The translations under genes were made by a program, and so were the position numbers. DNA of 64,000 nt, from NCBI GenBank assembly GCA_013396915.1, contig VWZL01000202.1, forward strand, positions 92,447-156,446, in the 5' to 3' direction. Shown piece after piece: positions 1 through 10,533 of the stretch. Below the pieces are notes generated by a model. The model saw only the letters and a list, made by a program, of their open reading frames with translations. It did not search any database and was not told the DNA's origin. The stretch comes from Stercorarius parasiticus. Taxonomy: Eukaryota > Chordata > Aves > Charadriiformes > Stercorariidae. Within the stretch, counting starts at the first letter, position 1; every line of letters begins with the position of its first letter.

Positions 1-310
1 TGTCACCGCCCGCCGGGACGGTGGACCCGCCGAGGGGCTGGTTTGGGAAGGGGAAATTTGGGAAGGGAAACTCGGGAAGGGAAACTCGGGAAGCGCCTCT
101 CCCTTGGCGAGAAGGGAGGGAGCGCTTGGGAATGAGAAGCAGCTGGAGGGAGAAAGGGACGGCGGCAGACACCCGGTTCCTCCCGGGCTCGCACCCCGCG
201 CCGGGCCGTGGGGGGGTCCTGAGCTGGAAAACCCCTACACGCTCCCAGGAGCCCGCTGCCAGGCCCGTGGATTATCCCGGCTCTGGGTTCCCACCCGCAC
301 TCCGGGTTTT
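1..310. promoter_or_regulatory. CpG-island-like GC-rich segment at the window edge
   Basis: I count about 25 CpG dinucleotides in the first 310 bases, against very few per 300 bases in most of the rest of the window. The segment is strongly GC-rich (runs such as CCGCCCGCCGGGACGG). In vertebrate DNA, where methylated CpG is lost, such clustering usually marks an unmethylated CpG island and often a promoter or first exon. It is cut by the window edge, so its full length and the direction of any gene are unknown. I see no TATA box or clear first exon inside the window. A long minus-strand open frame crosses it, but stop codons are rare in GC-rich DNA, so that is weak evidence for coding. Confidence 0.55.
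45..93. repeat. 14-bp purine-rich tandem repeat
   Basis: The unit GGGAAGGGAAACTC occurs twice exactly (60-73 and 74-87). It is preceded by a 15-base variant (45-59) and followed by a partial unit starting GGGAAG at 88. It lies inside the CpG-rich segment. Confidence 0.8.
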
Positions 311-330
311 CTCCTCCTCCTCCTCCTCCC
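311..330. repeat. (TCC)n microsatellite
   Basis: About six to seven CTC/TCC units, read directly, at the right edge of the CpG-rich segment. It encodes poly-Glu or poly-Ser stretches in the frames that cross it, which inflates open frames there. Confidence 0.85.
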
Positions 331-2979
331 CCTTCCCTCCCTGCCTGCCAGAATAACCTTCTCCCACCAGGCCTTTTTTGCGGACCCCCACCTGGATGTG
401 CAGCATCCAGGCGCCTTCCCAAGCTGGCACAGGCTGTGTATGGCCACAACTGGACATTCCACAGGGGAAGGAGTGGGGGGCTCCTGGAGGAAGGATGCTC
501 CCTGCCCCACCAGTTCAACCCCAGCATCACCCTGGGCCAGCTTTGGGGCTGAGAGCAAAAGCCAGGCTTCCCACGGTTTGAGGCTGTTCCCAGGTGGGGT
601 TTGGGGACAGACTGGTCTGCCACTAACACACATGAACTGGACACACTGGGGGTGACATACAAACAAGGTGCAGAGAAGGCAGCTCCTGGGAAAGACCCCC
701 CTACCAAAGAGCGATGGATGCCACGTACTTTGGAGACACAGAGTAGACTGAACGACCCCATGGTAAATAAAGAGAACTCCACCAGGGCGTTAAAACATTG
801 TTCCTTTGCCCTGCTGGGGTATCCCTTTGCGTCGGGCAAAATGTTATCCACGGAGAGAAAAGTTAATTTATGAGACCAAAAGATGTGGTCATGGAGCGGC
901 TGCAGGAACTCCCAAGTTCATCAATTAACCACGACCAAAAGGCAGCTCAGAAACGGTGGCTGCAAACCAGCACATTCCCACAAACCACCAGGCTGCTGTG
1001 CCCAAGTGGACAGTGAGCCCGCGGCAGCACGCGTCGGCTTCCTTACAGCACTGCCCCAAAGCTCACACACAATCAGATACGACTTCTGTTAATATTTCAC
1101 TCTTTTTTAGCTCTTTTTCTTTTTTTTTTAATGCCTGACCCTTGCATTAGAAGAGGCCAGGGATGTCACTGAAAGGACACGCACAGATAAAAGGCAGTGC
1201 TGACACTGTAATATCTCTGAGTTATTCCTATACCACTCCGAGTTTAAAAGAAACATCTGTTAGCAAGGTATTTGGGCTATGAATCCATCAAAATTTGTGA
1301 AATATTGCTATCGCCATTTCAAATGTATCACACTGTGTGTTATTCTTAACAAGGAAAAACAATTTTTGGAGTAGCTGCTGTGCAACTTTTTAAAGTTAAA
1401 TAACATTTTCATTGAAAATACTCCAGTCTATAAACAAAGTTTACGCAAGGGCCTGTATAGCACCACTCTTAAAACAGACCTCTGGATTTGGAAAAGCAAC
1501 TCACTCCCTCTTTGCGGGAGCAGCAGCCGTACATCCCACTCTTTGCCTAAAGACCTCACTCACATTTTGGGTGGGATGAGAGAGCGGCTGTGTTTGAAAC
1601 GTTTGTCACTGAGGAATTCGGTCCCACGCCATCCAGTGCCTGCTCTCGTAAGCTGTCCCGTTAAACCGAGATCCAAAAAGTTGCTTATGCGATGCCGGTT
1701 AACCATGGATCTGCGCAAGGAGGTGGCCAGCTGGGGACAGAAAGTCAGTGGAGAGCAGTGTGGTTTAGGCTCTTGTAGGAGGCAATAGTGTATTCGAGTA
1801 GCTTATTGGTTACTAAGAAGTGTTAGTCATGGGGAAAGCTGTAGTATTTATTCCATAAAATGTAAATACATAACCCAAACCACAAAGGAATACACGCGGA
1901 TGGAAATAGTGTAGCATTTACTGAGGGAGTTGAACTGCATTTCTACAGAAGCTGGATTTCCTTAGCCCCATAGAGAGTAATTCACCTTGAACGTCGCTTC
2001 TGCTCAAGCTTGTGGAGTAACACATCGGCTGAATTCGGTCCAGGCACGCTAAACAACCGAGCGTGTTCTATATTCCAACCCAAAAAGTGAATGCCAAAAT
2101 GGAGCTAAAAATACAAATGTGGAAGGTCCGAAAAGCAAGCACTGCTGAATTCAGCCGTAGATACAACATTGTGCGTTTTAAAGATCCAGCACATCAAAAA
2201 TAGAGAACATTATGTCCATGCTCAACGCAAGACACACCCCCACTTGCATCACATCTCGCATGGGTGAGAGGGGAGGATTGGTGTGGTTCTTGCCTGTGAT
2301 CCAGTCCCAGCCGTGTCTGGGGTTCTGCTGCCAGGTTTTTTCCTCTCTGACTTCCATGAAAAACCTTCTGGGGATCTCTGCTCCCGGAGCGCCAGGCCGT
2401 TTGCCTCTTCTGGAAGCTAAGCACCAGGTCATCGGGGACATCACCCTGCAAAGAATGGCCAGACAAAGAGGTGATTCAGGTATGCATGGACCTCGACTGT
2501 GACAGACCTGTTTTGTGGGTGACAGCAAGAAGCCCAACAGCTGTCAGGTCTCCTACAGTCTGGGTACCCAGCTCTGCTTGCAGCGTTCACTAGCCGTGGT
2601 GCAATTATTTGCTTTTTTTGGTTGCAACTGGGTAATCATGGATTTGCCCAGTTGCATTCCTGATAAAATCCCAGCCACTAACATTTGACCCAGGTTTCGT
2701 GTGCTCAGGACCCACCAGTGAGCTACGCAGGTCGATGTTCAGCATCTCTAGAAATGAGCCCAGCTCTGTTTTACAAGGCAAACTTTTCCTCTGATGGCAG
2801 CATTTCAGGAGATGCCTCTGGTCTGGGACAGAGAGAGATCTTCCCAAACCAGTTCTTGCCATCCTCTGTTATTTTTAGAGCAGCTGCACCTTTTGGGCTC
2901 CGAAGTTTGCAAACAACCTGCCTTGGGAAAAAAACTCGTCTCACCAGATTTGCGCTTGAGCAGAAACAAGTCTAAAACC
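331..2979. other. Unique non-coding stretch, no gene recognised
   Basis: Composition falls from GC-rich to AT-rich by about 1100. There is a T-rich run at 1098-1131. Open frames here are short and none reads like a known protein. I recognise no transposable element. Confidence 0.5.
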
Positions 2980-2996
2980 ATAAATAAATAAATAAA
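2980..2996. repeat. (TAAA)n microsatellite
   Basis: About four TAAA units in a row, read directly. Confidence 0.75.
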
Positions 2997-5825
2997 GTCA
3001 CATGTCAGAGAGGTTTTAATGACATGAATTACAGGAGGAGATGCCCATAAGTGCGCGCTGAGATCAATTCCCTCCTAGCCTTTCCTTTCAACTGCCTAAG
3101 CCTGTCAATTAAAACACAGGGAACTGAGCAAACAACTCCAAGGGATTACATTTTCCAAAGTAGCTCTTCACTAAAAAGCCGGACTCCAACTGGTGAAAAC
3201 AAGCGCAGCTGCTTGAATGGCAAAAAGAACATTTTTTACAACCACTCTGAGATTTTCCTGATTTCTCTGAACGCTTCAGAGCTGGCCTGTTCTACCAGCA
3301 TTTTCTACCTTCTCTTGAGTAAAGAAAGTTGTACTTCTCCTGAAACACAGGGCTGGGCCCAGCTTGGACTTTATTTCGGCTTTACATTAAAGTATCTCTG
3401 CTGAGGTGTCAGGACCACGTCTAGAACCACTCACTCCTGAGCTAAGAAGTGAGTCAGGTTCAGGATTGCTGGTTTATTCCAAATAGGTTTTTTACAAATA
3501 CTTATAAAAACACTGTGTGGGAGCATTAAAAAAAAAGCAGTTATATAAAGGCAGCTTTTGGCAATCAGATACACAGCAGTTGAAACAGTAGGATTGTCTG
3601 CTTTTTCTATTTTTAAGTTTTTAAGGATTATTTTTATTGTTTTGTGAATGCTATGAAAGGGTTGACTGTCCCCCACAGGGAAAATGTTTAGTTGCTTTTA
3701 CTTGACTCGTTCATTTTTTTCACTTTCCAAAGATCCCCACGACTGAGCAAGCCTAGAAATTTCACCCCTTGTGTTTCATACATACATCGTCGGTCTTCTC
3801 CTGGGAGAGTGTAAGGTCTCCGCTGCTAAATATTGTTCCTTAAGAGACGTTTGTGCGGTGCACCAAAACTAGGAGGCCTGAGTGTTAGGGAAGTGCTTCA
3901 GCAATACAACTCGTAAAATAAAGGTAGAGCCATTTTAATAGTCTGCTATTAAAACTTTCCTGAACTGTGTTAGAAACACTTCTGTTGTAAAATCATCTAT
4001 ACATCGATTGGTTTCCTTGATCAACGTTTCAAGGAGAAAATGCACTGATCTCCTGCAGCTTTCAGAAAGAAATGTTGCTTTTCACACACACTTGTTTCCG
4101 CCCTGCATTACTCCCCACTCAATCAAAGCCTCATCCCTGAGAGGCAAGAAGGACCTCCAGAAGATGATGAAGAACGCATTCTTCCTGCTCTGAAATTGTA
4201 GCTGGTACTAATAAAGACCATCATTCTTCTAACGAACGCCATACGGCCATATGGCTATCTAAGATAAGCAGATTCATTTTGGATTTGTTGAGTCATGAAT
4301 ACTTTTAGAGAATACCACAAGCGTTGGCAGCTCCCTTAGCCGTACATACCACTCCAGCATGTCTCCAGCACTGATACGCGGCTTTGAGTTCAGCTGCGAC
4401 TCTGATATTTCAAATGCTTTGCTCTTCCTCACTGTCTAGCAACGCTGCCAAATCTACCCTTCCACACAACCACGTGGCACCTCCAGGGTGCCGACGTTTG
4501 TCTTTGTCCTTTAATTGTATCTTGAGATCTGCTATCATCAGAAGCTTTAATGGTTTCAGACAATTGTACAAGGCATAAATAAGCAGAGCGGGCCAGCTGC
4601 TGCAAAAATAGATCACACCAGCTCTATTTGATCTTCAGCAATAGCAAAGGACTTTACTGGTAGACGTTATCACAAGTGCTGGGAAATGCCAGCACATCGC
4701 TGAATTTGGAGTTCGTTACTGTGGACGTCCTCACCTGAAAGCAGAGAGGAAGGATCCTGCAAGGGACTCTCAGTCGGGAAACACGGACATGGCCTGCGGC
4801 CTCCATCTCCAGCAGTAATAAACTGGTGGGGCTCGTTTGTACCGGTTGCCTGGTGACAAAGCACATGCCCACAAATAATCATCAGCCCAAGGATCATTCT
4901 TAGAAAGTACTCAACAAATAACCCTACACAACAAACGTGTATGAACAGAGCATGAGCCTCCCACAGACACGTGACAAGAAGAAGGTCGGTTCTGAGGGAA
5001 AGGCTCCTTCTCCACACAACTATATGTGAGGCTGCAGGTTGTACGGGCTTTGGAGGTGTTCCTTGTCAAGCTACTGTCCTGCTTCTCACTCAGCGTCATA
5101 CGTACTGTGTATATAAATGTGTGTGCACAGAAACACGCACACAGACAATGCATGTATCCATCACGTTTAGCTAAAACATCCTTAGAACAGCAGAGTCCTA
5201 ACCAAGGTGGGACCTTGATGGCTTACTCCAGTACAAAACAACCCGTGTTAGTGCAGTGGCTTTGTTGGGACAACCCAGTTCACTGCAAATATGCTACAGG
5301 TTTCATCCTTATGAAAGGCATAATGCCCCATACGGCAGAAGGAAGGAGCTAAAAGAACCTGCGCTCCTTTCCGACAAACACTTTAGCAGGACCTACTTCA
5401 CTATGGTGCGGCAAGGCTCTCTGTTTTATTATTGATAAAGCAAGCTAACGAGTGAGGTGTTAGCTGGGTTTATTTTCAAGGTAGACACATTCTTACTTAC
5501 TGTTAGCTGCTCTGCTCCGGTCTGGGTCAACAAACACCACTTGTAAGCAGAATCAAAGCCCACCTCCTCTCCCAAACGACTACCCAAAAGCACCTGAGCA
5601 GGGGCACAGTTTCTGTCAACAGCAATGAAACCTGATTTCATTTTTGGCTCTTTTCTACATAAGCAGTTACCTATTTTCCCCTCCGCTGCTGCCATCATAT
5701 ACAGACACTGACTCAGCAGCCTAAAGAAAGCCTTTGGCTACTTGGGAATTTCAAAGGCAATAGGTTTTGTGCAGTGCTGCAAGTACTGGGATGCCTAAAG
5801 GAAGGTTGGCCTGATGATGGAGGAG
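2997..5825. other. Unique non-coding stretch, no gene recognised
   Basis: Mixed AT-rich sequence with A/T runs at 3530-3538 and 3714-3720. A perfect 10-base palindrome GCCATATGGC sits near 4246. No recognised exon or transposon. Confidence 0.45.
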
Positions 5826-5900
5826 TTGATTTGGACTTCAGAAGGTCTAGGTTCAGCTTTGTCCTTCTGTGACACTGGCTGAATCACCAGGAACCTACTT
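5826..5900 (+). repeat. MIR-like SINE scrap
   Basis: The run of landmarks GTCTAGGTTCAGCTTTG, CTTCTGTGACACTGGCTGAATCACC follows the order of the MIR core (formatted 'ctgggTTCgAgTcC...gTGTGACCTTGGGCAAgTCACTTAaCC'). It is strongly diverged and recognised by eye only, so a chance resemblance is possible. Confidence 0.35.
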
Positions 5901-5907
5901 TATCCAA

Positions 5908-5936
5908 GTGGCTAAGCGTATGCTTAACAATGATGA
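5908..5936. repeat. Palindromic-repeat core (TAAGCGTATGCTTAA)
   Basis: Bases 5913-5927 are the exact reverse complement of 29051-29065 and differ by two bases from 33999-34013. A shared near-palindromic 15-mer at three sites supports a dispersed repeat family; see the finding on palindromic repeats. Confidence 0.5.
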
Positions 5937-8900
5937 GTAATTAAAAAAAATGGGGAAAGGAGGCAATTAGAATTAAAGGCATGTCAGAGCCTCCATTCTG
6001 GAAGAACGAGAGCATTTTGCATCATTCTCAGAAATAAAGCAAAAATAAACGCTTGTTCCAAACAGCTCCTCAAATTTCAACCCAGCAAACAGAAAGTTTT
6101 CAAACCATTTCAGTGGGGCTCCGGTCCCTGGGGACATACTGGAAGAGTACCATGACACAGCGACTCTATATGATCTCTCATTTACAGCACAGGAAACAAA
6201 AGTTGTACTGCCCCACACATCATGGAGAGACGCCCAGTGATTCACGTCTCGCCTACAGCAGAAAGACCTGGGCTGACTCTCTCCTGTCGCACCCGCTTGA
6301 GAAGAAGAGCAGAATGGAGTCGTTCCTGTGGGACGTTTGAAAAACTACAGAAGGAAAATCTCCACCAGAAGGAAGACGCGAAAGTGAATACGCCTGGAAA
6401 CTAGGAATTAAACACATTGTAGTCAGAGGTGGGTTTCCAGCATTTTCCAGAAATAGTCGTCAGGGCTTTAGATTACTGGCTGGCAGCCACACGGCCCGTG
6501 AACTGAAGGGAGGCCAATTTCTTGACCTGCAGGCTTCAATGCAAAGACAGTCTGTACTCTCTGATACCTTATCCAAACGATGTGGGCAAACCAGCGTTGT
6601 ACGTGTGTACCGTGCGTGTCTAATCCCACAGGCAAACTAGGCTTTCTATTAAAGACCGTTGGCAGGATCTACTTATTTTATTTTTTAAAAATACCAGTTA
6701 CCAAACAGCTTACAGAGGAATAAAACTGAGGAACTGGCTCATAAAAAAAGGAGAAGAGGGACTTTTAGGAGAGGAATATCTAAAAATCAGTTGGAAAAAG
6801 AAAAAAAATGAAGCGGCAAAAAGGGAGTGAGTCTGAAGACATCCCGTATCTCACTCTCTCTAAGGGGGGGAACCTTGGATCGTACGAAGGGACCTTGGAA
6901 GCGAGGGGTTGCTCACCCACGCAGGTCCACCTGGGCAGAAGGGTTTACAGAGGCAGACCCCAGAGGATAAGCAGGAAGACAGAACAGGAGAGAAAACCGA
7001 TATGGGAAAGAAGTGAAAAACAAGAAGGTAAATTCAGTCTGGGCAGAGGGCCAAGGCAAGGCCAAGTGCAATTCTAGAAAACGGGACCAAAGCCAAAGGC
7101 ACCAAGGTGTCACGATGGGCTAGCACTGGTCTGCAAAGGCAACCCAGAGTGACGCCACTGGCAGGTGCACAGCATCACCCAGACATGAAGAGGAACAGGC
7201 TTAAAACTAGATTTTTGAACAAAAGGCTCAGGATGAAGGGCCTGAACCAGTAGCTTCTATTCGTGCAGGATCCAGGGTTAGCATAACACTGGTATCTCCC
7301 CGGCCCAGCCCCCTGGGCACACTGGTGTTACACTTTGAGTCGCGGGAAAGCAGAACTAAGTTGCAGCAATTTCCCTGAGGACCTGTTTGATCCCCTGGTC
7401 GCACCCTGCATTCCTGCTTGTTCCATCTCCATCCTGCTGACTCTGCTGCCTTTTCCCACCCTCTGTACACATACCTGACAAGGCAACAGGATGCAGAACC
7501 AGGTATTGTATTCAAATGACACCATGCCCCCATTCAAAGAAATTTTGCAAAGAGCAAATGTGCAATGTCATTTATAAATGTGGCATCAGCTTATAAACAT
7601 TCCTCATAAAGACCCAAGATGGAGCTAACTCCATGGCTGCCAAAAACACAGCCATCTCTCCTGCCTCCAGAGGCCCTCAGCAATTCTCTTCATCTCCCAT
7701 CACTCTTTCCCCAGGTAACTGTTGGGTGCGGAGGCAAAGCGGGGCAGGAAATCCTGCTGCTGAAGTGGATTAAGACAGATGTTTGAAGAGCAGAGGATAA
7801 AATGAGAAGGCCAAAGAGGACTTAGAATCAATTAGTATTGTCTTGGGTCAAGGACAGTGGAGACAAACCCCAGATCTAACACAACAGCAGCCATCAAAGG
7901 TGAGCCTGACAGAATCTCTCTCAGTGTGGTACCATGAGGACAGTTTAGACTTGCAAAGCTGTTGTGTGGCTCATTTCCCTCTCTTGAGGCCACTGGCAGC
8001 CACCAGCACAGTCACCATTTTTTTTTTTCAGAGGTTTCCCAGCTGGTAAGTCACCAAGAGCCCAAGGTGAGAACACCACAGAGGAGATGCCTTGAAATGG
8101 GTGGCACAACTAGATCATTTCCATCATGTTTTCTGCTAGGTAGAGATACTTGAAGTGGGTGCCTGAACGTATCTACAGGGTTAAAAATGGCTACGGCCTG
8201 GGGGCTAAGCAATAGGCACCAGAAAATTGGAGACCTAACTAGTCTGCCTATGCTTGCAGGAGATGCAGAGCTCTGCTGTCTCACAGGTAGCTCCCAATCC
8301 ACTCTTAACCCTTTTCAGGATACAGAGAATTTCTCTCATCCTAGCATCATCCATTCCCTGTCCATGCAGGATCATTCTTGCACTGCTGGGCAAAAACTCC
8401 TTTCATCCAAAACAGCAAAACTCAAAGTCCAGTCTGAAAAAAACCCAAAACCCCCAAAACCCAAAAAAACCCACAGCCAGCAGATGAAAGGCGTTTTTTA
8501 AATAAAAAATAAAGGCTGGGCTCTGTTTTGTTGCTTGAGGCGTGTAAATGCTGTGTTCATACATTTCAGATTCTTCCCAGCAACAGAGATCCCAAAGCAC
8601 TTTGTCTCTCCAGGGTGAGCAGCTCCATGTCTCCCATGGCAGAGGGCACACGTAGTGATCTGGCTCGTGTTACTGAGCAGGATCAGATGATAGGTGAAGA
8701 TCCATGATGCTGAGCAGCAGGCGCAGCTGGTCAGCAGCTCGCAGGTCTCAAAATCTTCTGTCTCAAAATCCTCCTGCACCTTTCTTTTCCAAAGCAAGTA
8801 GAGACCCTTCATTCTCCAAAGACTTTTGTTGCTATCAGGCTTTATGTACTTAAACATCTCTGCATGAGCAAAATTTTAGCACAAGAGCATCGGCACGGTG

Positions 8901-10270
8901 TATTTCAGCTAACATAATTTTTTTTATTATCAATTGTTTTGTAAAACTATTAATTTTACTGCCCCATGAGAGATGAATAGTAAATCCAGCCAAAAAACCT
9001 GTCCCACATCCCTGGGTCTTAGGAAATGTAGATTTGTCACCCTTCACTCTCTTTGTATGCTGTTAGATTTTCTCCGTGTAATTTTATGCTGCTCAGACAC
9101 CTAATGACCTAAGTGGTCCCAGGAAAGGGGAACTGTCTTCCTCTGCAAAAAGCCTGGTGTTTATTTGCAATTTAGCTTACCTGACTTGTTTAAAGTGTTA
9201 TCAGAATGCATCCACCTACTTTCTTTTCTTCATTTTCACTTGATATCCAAGATTTGCTTGAATTGAGAATGTCTAAAGCCTCAGGCATGATCCTGGGTGT
9301 TCTCAAGACTTAAATGCCACTGCTTAAAGAGTTAAAGATCTAGATGGCTGCACTAAGAGGATGATAAACTAATCACTCAGTCACTGCTGGTGAGCCTGGT
9401 GTCATTTACTGAAACATGGAATGCATTTAACAATGTAAAAGAAACTCCATGCAGTGCAAAAGCCAAAGATGATTGTTAGATTGTCAAGGTTTACTTTGGA
9501 GAAAGTCCTCAGTGTAATTACCTACGTTTAAGCAACAGAAGCATTTTTCCCCTCGTTGAAGAAGTTAACATTTTCCTTTCAAGCCAATGGAGGTTTCTTC
9601 CGTGTGACTAAGGACTGCAGATTCTGTTCAGAGGACTACAAAAATTTAAGACAGGGACTGGGTAGAAGACATAACTCTTCTAGGGAGCAAGTAAGAAATG
9701 TTTCCTATCATCGTAATCATAATAAAAGTAGAAATAATAATTACAGTACTAGTAATTTTACCAAGTGATTTGTGTCTTCCAGTGCTGTGGAATGGCTTGA
9801 CAGAAATACTTATTTAAAAGCCAGGCTCTGTTTTGGTATTATAGGAAGAAAATGCTTCCAATCATCTTCCCTGCAATCTCTGAACCATGAAGGAAAAGAA
9901 AGACCAGGTCCAACATTTTGCTTTTGCATTTTGGAATTTGGTGAATATTGGCATTTTTTTCCTGTAGCCTTAAAATGAAATCTCAGTTAAAAATCAAGAT
10001 ACCAGAAATTAATCCAAAAATGAATAAAACATCAAAGGGATTTTGTGGGGCTCACCCAGTGAGCATTCAAACTGCAAATAATATCACTTTATTATCTTTT
10101 AATCTGTTAAACTTAGAACAGTACAACTCCATTGTGCTAAGCGGTTGGTACAGGACCCTTTCCCAGAGCTCCTGTCAGTGGATACTATCCGAAGTTTTTC
10201 ATTGATGGGGAAGTAAGGCCCGGAGTGACAGAGGATATTCTTCCAGAGAAAGCTGAAGGTGTGAGCGTAG
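5937..10270. other. Unique non-coding stretch with low-complexity runs
   Basis: No gene or recognised transposon. An 11-base T run at 8018-8028 is followed by CAG and, 14 bases later, by GTAAGT, a splice-like arrangement treated under findings. The region 9700-9760 is AAT-rich. Confidence 0.45.
8437..8473 (+). repeat. A/C low-complexity run
   Basis: Runs of A alternate with CCC (AAAAAAACCCAAAACCCCC and similar). A comparable run occurs at 39687-39728. Confidence 0.75.
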
Positions 10271-10533
10271 CTCATCTTTGCAGATCAGTGTCACTTTGAC
10301 CTAGCAAAAATAGGCAATAATAGACAATAGACATGGGCTTAGCACGTACTAACAGTTTAGCAATTCCCCAGAGACTCTGGATGAGCACTCTGCTGTGGCC
10401 GTGGCACATCCTTGCAGACCAATGTCAATTTGACCTAGTAAACACAAGTAATAATAGAAGAGGAAGCAATATCAGCTTAGCAAGCGTTAACTGCTTACCA
10501 GTTCTCCAGAGGCTCTAGATGGGCACGCTGCTT
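10271..10533. repeat. Diverged tandem duplication, two copies of about 135 bp
   Basis: Copy 1 (about 10271-10395) and copy 2 (about 10405-10533) share landmarks in the same order: CTTTGCAGATCAGTGTCA versus CCTTGCAGACCAATGTCA, TTTGACCTAG in both, CAATAATAGA versus GTAATAATAGA, GGGCTTAGCACGTACTAAC versus CAGCTTAGCAAGCGTTAAC, and CAGAGACTCTGGATGAGCAC versus CAGAGGCTCTAGATGGGCAC. The offset is 134 bases at the left landmark and 138-139 at the right, so small indels have accumulated. The copies are old. Neither contains a long open frame. Confidence 0.85.

Noticed and set aside
3..851. 282-codon minus-strand open frame over the left-edge GC-rich segment
   Set aside because: Stop codons are rare in GC-rich DNA, the product is low-complexity (Gly, Pro, Arg and Ser runs, one from the TCC repeat), and no motif is recognisable.
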